From NCBI GenBank assembly GCA_025602905.1, contig JAHLKI010000006.1:806001-870000 (forward strand): a stretch of 64,000 nucleotides of DNA, read 5' to 3'. Of the stretch, positions 53,361 through 63,677 are shown piece after piece. A program made the translations under genes and the position numbers. Position 1 is the stretch's first letter. The number at the start of each line of letters is the position of its first letter. The notes beneath the pieces are model-generated. The model saw only the letters and a list, made by a program, of their open reading frames with translations, was not told where the DNA came from and ran no database searches. The stretch comes from Phlyctochytrium arcticum. Lineage: Eukaryota > Chytridiomycota > Chytridiomycetes > Chytridiales > Chytridiaceae.

Positions 53361-53813
53361 ATGCCATCCCAATCATCTCACACAATGCCCACTACCACCG
53401 ACTTTCTGTCCCTTACCTACTTTGCCCCCATCACCATCAAATCCCAAGTCTACCCATCGGCAGCCCACTACATCCACTCCCAACAATTCAAATCCAACCC
53501 GGCTATCCAGTCTCGGATTCGTCTCGCCGAAACCGGAGAAATGGCTGCCAAAATCGCCCAAGACCAAGCATTCTATTGCCGCCCTGACTGGTCTAAAGTA
53601 GAGGAAAAGGTTATTTGCAAGGCACTTGAAGCTAAATTCACTCAACATCACATGCTACGCGATCAGTTGTTGGCGACCGGGACGGACTGCTTGGATGAGC
53701 AAGGAAACGGCATTCCTGCTCGATATTTGATGGAGATTCGTGCCCAGATTCAACGGGAAACCGTCTTGGCTTCTCGGAATGCTACTTTCCAACGCTCAAT
53801 ATCGGTGATGTGA
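53361..53813 (+). CDS. NADAR/YbiA-like protein, copy B
   Basis: Single exon, 150 aa (MPSQSSHTMPTTTDFL...). All family blocks described for copy A are present: YPSAAHY, SQQFKSNPAIQSRIR, CRPDWSKVEEKVICKALEAKF, LLATGTDCLDEQGNG and YLMEIRAQIQRE. The key difference from canonical NADAR is Ala instead of Glu in the EHY block. The LLATG segment runs directly into DEQGNGIPARYLM, shortening the protein by about 25-30 residues in the region that normally carries D-x-x-W-G. Every paralogue keeps the C-terminal NATFQRSISVM except the truncated last one. Lys of the QKF block is retained in others but copy B has QQF. The frame is intact and the promoter complete, so it is probably expressed. Confidence 0.78.
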   Translation: MPSQSSHTMPTTTDFLSLTYFAPITIKSQVYPSAAHYIHSQQFKSNPAIQSRIRLAETGEMAAKIAQDQAFYCRPDWSKVEEKVICKALEAKFTQHHMLRDQLLATGTDCLDEQGNGIPARYLMEIRAQIQRETVLASRNATFQRSISVM

Positions 53814-54992
53814 TTTCATCAAACTGAGCTTTTGTTTTCTATACCCCTCTTCCTGTATACCCCTTCCGTTCATACCACTTAATCTTTTATACATTGTTGT
53901 TGTTACTCGCTCTTATTTAATATCAATACTACTTGTTGTTCTTGTTCCGAGAAAAAGAATCATCTTGTTTAGCCATTTTTTTGTGCAAAGTCATTTCGCT
54001 GCTGGATCATCGGCCATCGGTCGGACACTAGCTGTGACTGGAGTGGGGATGGGCAGTTCACTATGATACCGTAGGGACGTTAGACAGACCTCGCCCAACC
54101 GACACATTCAGCCAAATGGGATTTCGTTTCAATTGTCATTGACGAGTTTTTCTAGCGTCTGTAAATCCCTTAGGATGTTGACGATGCAAACACATTACCC
54201 CCTTTCCACAATCTATATGGAGAACAGTTTTCGTAACCTCTCATAAGAGTTTTATCCACCAACTGTTCGGAAATCGAATCACATTGATGTTGTATACCGG
54301 ATCGGATTTCTTTTTATAAGAGAGCAGATTCATTATCGTGGAATCCGAGACTTTAATTCTTGGTACTCTAATATATATAGGCATTCCTATAATGACATTT
54401 ACCAACTGCCAAAGAAAGTAGACTTGCGAATCAGTGCCAAAAAAAGAATATAAAAAAGGAGAAAAAATCAACCCCGCTGTCGGAGGTCGCCGTAATTCGA
54501 AGCCACGATGCTGCTCCCAGTGCTGCTCCACATTGAGATCGTGTGCCGTAGAATAGGAGACTTCGATTCTTAGAAGAGTTGGCAAGTTATGCATAACAGT
54601 ATGGGAAACGTTAGCGTGACGACATTATTTCCAAAACTTTGACTGGAAAAACATCTTCATACTTAACCTTGGATTTGCACCGTATGCAAGCTATCCATTA
54701 CAACGAAAGCTGGCTCAACCTCTAGGGAATGAGTCCATGACAATAACCATTGAATGAAATAACATTTGGGCTGAATGCATCATGTCAAGCTGGTTTCGGA
54801 GGTGGGTGAGCTCCGTGGTGTATCATTTTCATATTCTGAACCAACCTTCGACTGACTGACCCACCACCGGAAATCGAACGCGCCCATCATCCCCACGATA
54901 TGGCCAGCCCATGCTAGCTACTGTACTTCGCCTTCAAAGTCCGCCCATGCTGCTCCACCGACAGACCGTAGGTCCTTGCCCACCGAAAAAGT

Positions 54993-55001
54993 TATAAACG
55001 G
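54993..55001 (+). promoter_or_regulatory. TATA-like box of NADAR-like copy C (TATAAACGG)
   Basis: Same position and module as in other copies, but the box carries C in place of the last A (TATAAACGG), the only deviation in the array; may weaken expression. Confidence 0.6.
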
Positions 55002-55132
55002 AGGGTGCTTCAATTCCATTTTCAAGAATTACCAACCCATCCCCGCTTGACTTTACTCCTCACATCTTGGACTTCCACACAAAAGACATAACGATCCTTC
55101 AACAACCTATCCATCTCACACTATCATCACAA

Positions 55133-55585
55133 ATGCCATCCCAACTATCTCACACAATGCCCACTACCACCGACTTTCTGTCCGCTACCTACTTTGCTCC
55201 CATCACCATCAAATCCCAAGTCTACCCATCGGCAGCCCACTACATCCACTCTCAAAAATTCACATCCAACCCGGCTATCCAGTCTCGGATCCGTCTCGCC
55301 GAAACCGGAGAAATGGCTGCCAAGATCGCCCAAGACCAAGCATTCTATTGCCGCTCTGACTGGTCTAAAGTGGAAGAGAAGGTTATCCGCAAGGCATTGG
55401 ACGCTAAATTCACACAACATCCCATCTTACGCGATCAGTTGCTGGCGACCGGGACGGAGTTCTTGGATGAGCAAGGAAACGGCATTCCTGCTCGATACTT
55501 GATGGACATTCGTGCCCAGATTCAGCGGGAAACTGTGATGGCTTCTCGGAATGCTACTTTCCAACGCTCAATATCGGTGATGTGA
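55133..55585 (+). CDS. NADAR/YbiA-like protein, copy C
   Basis: Single exon, 150 aa. It reads MPSQLSHTMPTTTDFL and then SATYFAPITIKSQVYPSAAH, with IRLAETGEMAAKIAQDQAFY, CRSDWSKVEEKVIRKALDAKF, LLATGTEFLDEQGNG and RYLMDIRAQIQRE. The start is decided by comparison: upstream in-frame codons include no ATG. Its leader is nearly identical to that of copy A, which lies in opposite orientation 3 kb away, suggesting gene conversion or a very recent inverted duplication. The same family-level losses as in the other copies are seen (Ala in the EHY block, missing D-x-x-W-G segment). Confidence 0.78.
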   Translation: MPSQLSHTMPTTTDFLSATYFAPITIKSQVYPSAAHYIHSQKFTSNPAIQSRIRLAETGEMAAKIAQDQAFYCRSDWSKVEEKVIRKALDAKFTQHPILRDQLLATGTEFLDEQGNGIPARYLMDIRAQIQRETVMASRNATFQRSISVM

Positions 55586-56355
55586 TTTTTTCAAACGGAG
55601 CTCTTGTTTTCTATACCCTTCTTCCTGTATATCCCTTCCGTTTTCATACCACTTAATCTTGTGTTTATAATTGTTGTTACTCGCTCTTATTTAATATCAA
55701 TACTACTACTTTGCCAAGAAAAAGAATCATCTTGTTTGGCCATTTTTGTTGCAAAGTCACTTCGTTGCTGGATCATATCGGCTATTGCTCGGAAACCGTG
55801 ATTGGAGTGGTGATGGGCAGGTCAATATGATCGGGACGTTCAATGGCCCTCGCCGACCTCCGAAAACATCGAAGCCATGAGCCATTCAGCCAAACGTTGT
55901 TTAAAGATTTTTTCTAGATTCTGTCCTTTTCTTGAAATGTTGAGAGTCTAAATACATTGCCACCTTTCTAAGATCTACGAAGAATGGGCATCCTGGCCAC
56001 ATAACACCTGCGCTGATTTGCATCCTACGATCAGTTTTCCTTCCAAATGTTTTGCTGCCTGACTGTACGTTTTTGAAGTTTAACCCTGTCAGTTTATTAT
56101 CCCCGCAAATCTACCTATCCGATAACTCCGTCTCATCCTATTTTTTCATCAAACTGTTTTTGTGCATACACTTATCGTATTGTTCTTATCCTTGATTTGA
56201 AGATCATCTTAATGGAGGCGCTCCCTCGTTGAATTTTAAAATGAACGCTTTTTTCCTTTACCGTTATCCTAAACGCATGCCACCCACTGAAATCAGCTCG
56301 TAACTGGCTGGTAACCTAAATTTAGATCGACATGAATGATAAAAATTCCGCGTGA
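55586..56355. other. Downstream flank of copy C
   Basis: The first ~250 bp match the 3' flanks of copies B and D (CTTGTTTTCTATACCC, TCTTATTTAATATCAATACTAC). Similarity fades after about 55980. From there to 56355 nothing is recognised. Confidence 0.5.
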
Positions 56356-58730
56356 GAGCTTCTATTGTGTGTAATACCCGTTTCGGGTCTGGCGCCGGTC
56401 GGTCCACGTGACCTGTCCTGTCCTGGTCCGGTCTCCCTTTGGTCTGTCTTTCAAACCCTGTCTGTCCTTTCCCCCCCTTTCAAATTTGATGCTGATTTTT
56501 CTGCCGCTACTCTTGCTTCCTGTCTTTCCAACGAGCCCATTCCCAGACTTTTCCCGTCCTTCTGTCCGATTCTGTCTACAAATTACTGCGTCCATGTCCC
56601 GCCGGTTTTCGAAGGTAGGCTAGGGTTGGATCTGCCTTTCTTTCCGACCTTGCTTTACTCCCACGCTTCCCGTTGTTTCCTGTTCCGTTCTGATCTGTCC
56701 TGTCTTTCCATGTTCTTACCGCTGATGATTTCAGGCCCTCACCTTCATCTGTATAGATGTTCAGTTCCGCTCTTGCGGCACTCAGGACAACAATACTACC
56801 ATTGGTCTGTTAGGTCAGGCAGATCTGTCCATACTTCGTCTATTAGCCGATTATATAGCTTCATTCTGATCCAATGGTCCCTATTTCTGCTACCTCATTG
56901 GCAGATTCTAGAGCATGGCTGTTCTCGCTTTATTCCCACCAATCCCTTCTTTTCCGGAGCTGTGCTTTTGGGTTTTATGACTATGGGCTCTACCTATTTT
57001 TCTTTATGCCCAGGCTCTCTACCTGTTTACTTTGTTCGGATGACGACTATCTCGCAGATTGTGGCAAATTCTTTTGCATGCAAGGTCTGGCAATTCTGTA
57101 CAAACTTACAATACCGTTCTGTCTGCAAATTATCCTGTTCCGCCGGTTTTCAAGGGTAGGCTAGGTTTGATTCGTTGCTTCTTTCTGACTTTGCTTTACT
57201 CTTCCTTTTTTCCTCTTCTATGCCGATATGTTCTGCCTCGCCATGTTCTTTCCGCTGATATTTTCATGCTTTTAACTTGATTGGTACGGATGTTCCGTTC
57301 TTGCTGCACACAGGATGACAATACCTTCATTGGTCTGTTATGTCTGGCAGATCTGTCCATACTTTGTTTGAATAGCTTTATTTGAATTCAGTGGTCCCCG
57401 TTTCTACGTGATCTCTCAGTTAATTCATTTGGTTTACTATTTTTCTCAATGACTAGAGTTGCCTGTGCTGTTCTTTGGCGTTTCCTGTCCATACTCTCTA
57501 CAGTACCTTTTTGCTTTATTCGGGACGAGTCCGGATGACAATAGTTTCATTTTGTCTGGAGAGTTGGGCTGATCTGTCCGTACTGTCTGTTGGCTTCCTT
57601 CTTCTTATCCTTTCTTTCCGTTTCGGGAACTACTGTGATTCTGGCTGACCAATGCACCAATTGGACGGTTGTTGTGGTCCTTGCAAATTGCACTATCTTA
57701 CGAATTATAGCAAATTCTCTCGCCTGCGGGGCCTGCCAGTGCTGTACAAAATCGATATATTTTCTCTCTAAACGTTGCCATACCATTTGTTGTATGGAAA
57801 GATCTTTCATCAGCCTTTTACCATGTTGGCCGTCGGCCACTTCATTCGACGTATGGAAAGGTCTGGCAGATCAGTTATCAGCTTCTTTCATACAGGATTT
57901 AACCCATTTGGTTGTCCACTGATTACTTCATTCCACCCTTCCTTTCCTTTGCCATTGTGTGTCCAGACACTCAACTTCAGTCGTACGAAAAGTTTGCCGG
58001 GTCTGTTCGTACTTACTCTGTTGACTTATGTAATATTTTGTCTCCTGTCCTGGGCTCTCCTGTCTTTCTGCGTGATCTGTCCTCAACCCCGTTGACCTCA
58101 TTGATTAAGTCGTACTTTTTTCTTTCCATCAGGAGAATTTGGCGAAATCTGTCCAGGTTCTGAAGTTCAAATGCGAATTTCTCTCAAGCTCTGTTGCAGG
58201 CGCTAAAGTGCCTCGGTTATCTGTTTTGGGGTCTCCTATTTTGCTGCAATGCTGCATGATGAGTTTCCTGCAGCCATCCAATCTTACCAATCTTTGCCGT
58301 TCTATTCGTGTCTGGCAGATTGCACATCTTCCTCTTTTGGGATGCCACTTATTACTTTGTTTCCACTCTTCCTGTCCCTATCCTTTTGCGGATCCGCACT
58401 CGGGATGAATAGTTCATTTTGTGTGTAAAGTCTGTCACATCGGTCTGTTGGCCTGCTTCCTTCTGACCCATCCAGTTCTTATTCGGGCTCTCCCTTCAAT
58501 CTGGCTGTTGATCGGAAGTTGTCCTCAAATGCATTTCCCAGATGACAGTAAATTCTTTTTGTCTGCGATCCCATTTGGCTCCCCGCTGATGGCTTACATT
58601 TCCGCCCTTCCTTTTATTTTCCTGTTCTTTTCGCCAATGTGTCGACACCCGGCAAGACAACCTATTTCAATTCATCTGTAAATTCCGCCGGATCTGTCCA
58701 TACACTACTTCCTCTACTGGCTTAAAATTT
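56356..58730. repeat. Pyrimidine-rich degenerate repeat array, ~2.4 kb
   Basis: The plus strand is dominated by C and T over more than 2 kb. A long unit is visible: TCTGTCTACAAATTA, then CCGCCGGTTTTC, AGGGTAGGCTAGG, TGCTTTACTC, GATGTTC-GTTC-TTGC, CAGGA-GACAATA, ATTGGTCTGTTA, TCTGGCAGATCTGTCCATAC. It runs from ~56572 to ~56840 and again from ~57113 to ~57370 (offset ~540 bp). Shorter recurrences of GGCAGATCTGTCC-TACT, or diverged forms, are seen at ~57560, 57865, 58315, 58440 and 58690. No coding frame with recognised content exists on either strand. Confidence 0.65.
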
Positions 58731-58968
58731 CGCTTTGGCCCTCCTGTGGATGGGGTCATTCCCAAATGTAATCTGTACCAGAGTTTTGCTGGCCGGCTCT
58801 CCACTTATATACCTTTTAGTTTCGTTTGTTGCGCATATGTGGTCTTGCATTTTTCCCTCCATATGATTTTCTTTAATTTTTTCATATTTGCGTTTAGACT
58901 ACTGGTATTCCACTCTTCATCCTTTTACGAGACTTTCACTATCATATCTTTTCACTGGCTCTATTAAA

Positions 58969-58982
58969 GGCGCGAAAGCGCC
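58969..58982. other. Short GC hairpin with GAAA loop
   Basis: GGCGC-GAAA-GCGCC, a perfect 5-bp stem with GNRA tetraloop, at the right edge of the pyrimidine-rich array, 13 bp before a TATATAAAAAAG sequence at 58995-59006. Could be a transcript-end hairpin or chance. Confidence 0.4.
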
Positions 58983-59161
58983 GCTGTCCACTTGTATATA
59001 AAAAAGTCGTTGGCTGGCCGCCTTAGTCGTTGAATCAGCCTAAATTACAACGGATAATGAAATGTAGGAAAATGTTGACATCAATGCCAGTATTTCCACG
59101 GAGCATTGAATGCAGTGGGCAATATAACGGAAGGACCATGCGTTTTGCGCTGCATGTATCT

Positions 59162-59171
59162 TATATATAAA
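59162..59171 (+). promoter_or_regulatory. TATA-like box before the 7-TM gene
   Basis: TATATATAAA 38 bp upstream of the ATG at 59209; a second TATATAAAAAAG lies at 58995. Either could drive the gene. Confidence 0.4.
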
Positions 59172-59208
59172 GTTCAAACCGTACCGAACGACATTCTTAC
59201 CAGCAAGA

Positions 59209-60540
59209 ATGAATCCCATCGATCAGAATGGAGAGTGGATAGGAGTACCGATTGAGAGGCCGTTGTCCGAGCAACAGCAATGGCATGTTGTGCTGGGAAT
59301 TCTTCTGCACATGTCAGCTGTGCTGTTTGCTGTTCTTGGGGTCACTGTATTCACATGTACGCCAGCTCTGCGAAGCGGTGCCGCGCACTGGCATAATTGG
59401 ATCATATTTTACATCTCGTTTGGAGATTTTTGCGCGTGAGTACCAAAACCCGATCGGTTATTACACAAGAGCAGATTTGCTGACTTCCGTCCTTTGCATA
59501 ATTCAGACACATATTTGAAGTTGCAACTCTAGTAGATATGGCACTCGTGCAAAAATGGTGAGTTCACGTTTGAGCAAAGCCAAGATGGCAAGATTGCGCA
59601 GTCTCCTACCCAAAGGCATTTTAGGTGACATACTGAGGCTTGGTGTCAGTTCCAAGGCTATATGACCATTACGGGAGGGTACATGTCTGTCTTGGGTTTG
59701 GCCTTGCTGACGCAGGAACGTGCTCACACCATTTTGGGGAAGAAGACCTCCACACCGGTATCGGCATTGCGTTATGCACCATATTTGCAGCCGGCAACGT
59801 TGCGATGACCTGGTGGGGCGGGAACAAGATGGCATTGCAAGAGTCGGGGGTCTACTGTGCTCCAGATTGTAAGTTAACGGCACGCCATTTGCATATTTTT
59901 GCTAGACAAACTTAATTGACAGGTCAATAGGGAGCGGCCGTCTGCGACCGCAACCGTACCCGAAAGTCCACCAAGTTATGACCATTTTCAATGGTATTAT
60001 AATAGTCATCTCTACTTGTCATCTCACGGGAATATATATTGCCATCTGGCTTTCCGTGCGGAATGCGGCGCGGAGCTTGACCTCCAAAGACACGTCTGGA
60101 AGTTCGACCCTACATAAGCTCAATGTACCCAAGAGTGTTGGAAAATCGATGCGCAAGGCGTATGACAACCCCCTCGCCAGAAACAACACCGCCAATTGCG
60201 AGGCTCCTGAACTTCTTTCCGCAGTTATCTTCTCCAAACTTGAGCAAGGTTGCTATGAACCGAATCTGCATTTCGCTCAAGAGATGCTAACTTTTCTTAT
60301 GCTCCAGATATCGCACGGAAATGCGCAACTATGGTGACAAGCTTATTGATCTTCTGGACACCCCATACCACCAAAATGCTGATGGTGAGCGTCACGCAAC
60401 GACCGACGACTGCAGGATTTGACATGGTTGCAATCTTACTGGTTGTCTGCCCAGGTACCGTACCATGGTTTTCACGCGCTACTACACTGAGTGCGCCTAA
60501 CATGCACGTTGACATCAGGAATATCAAACCCACATATTAA
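59209..60540 (+). pseudogene. Rhodopsin-like 7-TM receptor gene, probably decayed
   Basis: Exons 59209-59435, 59507-59557, 59650-59868, 59931-60248 and 60308-60540 can be outlined. Seven hydrophobic segments appear in order: WHVVLGILLHMSAVLFAVLG, the WIIFYISFGDFCAHIFEVA region, YMTITGGYMSVLGLALLTQE, GIGIALCTIFAAGNVAMTWW, TIFNGIIIVISTCHLTGIYI, CATMVTSLLIFWTPHTTKML and FDMVAILLVVCPGTVPWF. The order and loop lengths suit a short-loop GPCR. No family-defining DRY or NPxxY is clear. Two frame problems exist: exon 2 to exon 3 joins out of phase with the TM3 frame, and TM3 and TM4 lie in different frames, the shift falling near 59740. So the gene is a young pseudogene or contains sequence errors. 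Confidence 0.55.
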
Positions 60541-61773
60541 CTATTGGTTCGATCATCGATGGCGAGATGCTTGCAAATCCCTCTTCGCGCGAATCACTTT
60601 GCAATTCACCAGGGCATTTGTAACTATCTCAGGAGCTTTCAAGCGCTGAACATAACTTGTATGATTGAAAAAATTGTCTATTGTCTTGATGCGTCTCATG
60701 TCGCATCTTCTCAAGTTGATCATGGATCGAAATTTGGCAAGAACTGCGACTGAAGAGGAAAAGGGTTTGGATTATGGATGGGGAGGGTGAGAAAATTGGT
60801 GATGTCGGGCTCAACCGCAGTAAGTTGGTCCATTTGGGATGCTGACGTTGAAATTTGGGTCAGAAACAAGATATTCCAAGGACCTCGTGCCCTCAGCCAA
60901 ATCTAATTGTTCATTGTTGGTTGTTTGACGATTGTTTCATGTTTCTGCAACTCTCTTGAACTGTTGACGGTGCAAACATATTACCACCTGTAACCTCTCT
61001 ACTCTTACAATCCATCGTCACCATACAACACTTTTATCTAATCGTTCGAAAACTTAGAGCATATCCACGCCATACACCCTAATTCTTTCGGCTCGCTATC
61101 TGTTTGATGGAGTTGGAATTAGCGACTTTGATTCTTCGTATATATATAGTGGCATTCCTGTAATGACATTTACTAACTTGCCAAAGAAAGTAGACTTGTG
61201 AATCAGTACCAAGAAAAATAAAAACCGAGAAAAAATCATCCCCGTTGTCGGAGGTCCGCGCCGTCTGTTGTGCGTTTTTGACCAACGTCGCCGTAATTCG
61301 AAGCCACGATGCTGCTAATCGTGTGCCGTAGAATAGGAGACTTCGATTATTTAGAAGAGTTGCAAATTATGCATAACATTATGGGAAACGTTAGCGCGAT
61401 AGCATTATTTCCACAAACTTTGACGGGAAAAACATCTTCATACTTAACCTTGGATTTGCACCGTATGCAAGCTATCCATTACAACGAAAGCTGGCTCAAC
61501 CTCTAGGGAATGAGTCCATGACAATAACCATTGAATGAAATAACATTTGGGCTGAATGCATCATGTCAAGCTGGTTTCGGAGGTGGGTGAGCTCCGTGGT
61601 GTATCATTTTCATATTCTGAACCAACCTTCGACTGACTGACCCACCACCAGAAATCGAACGCGCCCACCATCCCCACGATATGGCCAGCCCATGCTAGCT
61701 ACTGTACTTCGCCTTCAAAGTCCGCCAATGCTGCTCCACCGACAAACGTAGGTCCTTTGCCCAGCGGAAATGT
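60541..61773. other. Upstream flank of NADAR-like copy D
   Basis: 60541-60900 holds nothing recognisable. From about 60960 the sequence matches the far flank of the repeated unit (compare 54180-54990 and 62710-63530), with shared blocks AGAATAGGAGACTTCGATT, TTAACCTTGGATTTGCACCGTATG and GAAAGCTGGCTCAACCTC. Confidence 0.6.
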
Positions 61774-61782
61774 TATAAAAGG
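61774..61782 (+). promoter_or_regulatory. TATA box of NADAR-like copy D
   Basis: TATAAAAGG preceded by CGTAGGTCCTTTGCCCAGCGGAAA; one extra T in the module relative to copies B, C and E. Confidence 0.75.
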
Positions 61783-61916
61783 AGGGGTTCCCCAAGGGCA
61801 TTTTTTAAAAAATCATCAACCCATCCCCGCTTGACTTTATTCCTCACATCCTCGACTTCCACACAAAAAACATTATATTTCCTCCATCAACTACCCACCT
61901 CACCATATCACCACAA

Positions 61917-62360
61917 ATGCCATCTCAAACAATGTCCACTACTACCGACTTTCTGTCCGCTACCTACTTTGCTCCCATCACCATCAAATCCCAAGTCTAC
62001 CCATCTGCAACCCACTACATCCACTCCCAAAAATTCAAATCCAACCCTGCTATCCAGTCTCAGATCCGTCTCGCCGAAACCGGAGAAATGGCGGCCAAAA
62101 TCGCCGAAGACCAAGCATTCTATTGCCGCTCTGACTGGTCTAAAGCGGAGGAGAAGGTTATCCGCAAGGCATTGGACGCTAAATTTACCCAGCATCCCAT
62201 GTTACGCGATCAGTTGTTGGCGACCGGGACGGACTTCTTGAATGAGCAAGGGAATGAAATTCCTGCTCGATATTTGATGGAGATTCGTGCCCAGATTCAA
62301 CGGGAAACCGTCTTGGCTTCTCGGAATGCTACTTTCCAACGCTCAATATCGGTGATGTGA
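61917..62360 (+). CDS. NADAR/YbiA-like protein, copy D
   Basis: Single exon, 147 aa, starting MPSQTMSTTTDFL (three residues shorter at the N-terminus than B and C; the leader also differs). Blocks: VYPSATHYIHSQKF (Thr before His, so again no Glu), IRLAETGEMAAKIAEDQAFY, DWSKAEEKVIRKALDAKF, LLATGTDFLNEQGNE and RYLMEIRAQIQRETVL. Its 3' part and 3' flank are almost identical to copy B's (from RYLMEIR through ~600 bp downstream), while its 5' part matches copy E. This mosaic pattern points to unequal exchange or gene conversion within the array. Confidence 0.78.
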   Translation: MPSQTMSTTTDFLSATYFAPITIKSQVYPSATHYIHSQKFKSNPAIQSQIRLAETGEMAAKIAEDQAFYCRSDWSKAEEKVIRKALDAKFTQHPMLRDQLLATGTDFLNEQGNEIPARYLMEIRAQIQRETVLASRNATFQRSISVM

Positions 62361-63534
62361 TTTCATCAAACTGAGCTTTTGTTTTCTATACCCCTCTTCC
62401 TGTATACCCCTTCCGTTCATACCACTTAATCTTTTATACATTGTTGTTGTTACTCGCTCTTATTTAATATCAATACTACTTGTTGTTCTTGTTCCGAGAA
62501 AAAGAATCATCTTGTTTAGCCATTTATTTGTGCAAAGTCATTTCGCTGCTGGATCATCGGCCATTGGTCGGACGCTAGCCGTGACTGGAGTGGTGATGGG
62601 CAGGTCACTATGATAGGGACGTTAGACAGACCTCGCCCAACCGACACATTCAGCCAAATGGGATTTCGTTTCAACTGTCATTGACGACTTTTTCTAGCTT
62701 CTGTAAATCCTCGAGGATGTTGACGATGCAAACCCATTACCCCCTTTCCACAATCTATATGGAGAACAGTTTTCGTAACCTCTCATAACATTTTTATCCA
62801 CCAACTGTTCGGAAATCGAATCACATTGATGTTGTATACCGGATCGGATTTCTTTTTATAAGGGAGCAAGATTCATTATCGTGGAATCAGAGACTTTAAT
62901 TCTTGGTACTCTAATATATATAGGCATTCCTATAATGACATTTACCTACTGCCAAAGAAAGCAGACTTGCGAATCAGTGCCAAAAAAAAGAATAAAAAAG
63001 GAGAAAAAATCAACCCCGCTGTCGGAGGTCGCCGTAATTCGAAGCCACGATGCTGCTCCCAGTGCTGCTCCACATTGAGATCGTGTGCCGTAGAATAGGA
63101 GACTTCGATTCTTAGAAGAGTTGGCAAGTTATGCATAACATTATGGGAAACGTTAGCGTGACGACATTATTTCCAAAGCTTTGACTGGAAAAACATCTTC
63201 ATACTTAACCTTGGATTTGCACCGTATGCAAGCTATCCATTACAACGAAAGCTGGCTCAACCTCTAGGGAATGAGTCCATGACAATAACCATTGAATGAA
63301 ATAACATTTGGGCTGAATGCATCATGTCAAGCTGGTTTCGGAGGTGGGTGAGCTCCGTGGTGTATCATTTTCATATTCTGAACCAACCTTCGACTGACTG
63401 ACCCACCACCGGAAATCGAACGCGCCCATCATCCCCACGATATGGCCAGCCCATGCTAGCTACTGTACTTCGCCTTCAAAGTCCGCCAATGCTGCTCCAC
63501 CGACAGACCGTAGGTCCTTGCCCACCGAAAAAGT

Positions 63535-63543
63535 TATAAAAGG
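63535..63543 (+). promoter_or_regulatory. TATA box of NADAR-like copy E
   Basis: TATAAAAGG preceded by GTAGGTCCTTGCCCACCGAAAA. Confidence 0.75.
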
Positions 63544-63677
63544 AGAAGTTCCCCAAGGACATTTTTTAAAAAATCATCAACCCATCCCCGCTTGACTTTA
63601 TTCCTCACATCCTCGACTTCCACACAAAAAACATTATATTTCCTCCATCAACTACCCACCTCACCCTATCACCACAA

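Larger units (their letters stand above)
51769..53813. repeat. Head-to-head inverted duplication of NADAR-like copies A and B
   Basis: The left arm runs about 51769-52550 and the right arm 53080-53813, with ~530 bp between. Matching blocks outside the genes include the TATA module, AAAGTCCGC-ATGCTGCTCC and CATCCCACGACA (left arm, reverse complement TGTCGTGGGATG at 52484-52495). The arrangement forms a large palindrome-like structure with a divergent promoter centre. Confidence 0.75.
53361..55132 (+). repeat. Tandem ~1.77-kb unit, B to C interval
   Basis: Start codon of B to start codon of C is 1772 bp. The non-coding part (53814-55132) matches the D-E interval (62361-63677) almost base for base over long stretches, including CAGCCAAATGGGATTTCGTTTCAA and the whole stretch 54560-54990. 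Copies B/C and D/E therefore derive from a two-unit block or from repeated unequal exchange. Confidence 0.85.
61917..63677 (+). repeat. Tandem ~1.76-kb unit, D to E interval
   Basis: Start-to-start distance is 1761 bp. Its non-coding part closely matches 53814-55132. Near-identity over more than 1 kb indicates a recent duplication event. Confidence 0.85.

Noticed and set aside
59503..59883. 126-residue open frame on the minus strand
   Set aside because: It is the antisense shadow of the 7-TM exons, whose TM segments and splice sites explain the sequence better.
61831..62241. 136-residue frame overlapping NADAR-like copy D in another phase (similar one at 63592)
   Set aside because: Starts from a non-ATG codon in the leader; its sequence is the out-of-frame reading of the conserved NADAR-like gene.
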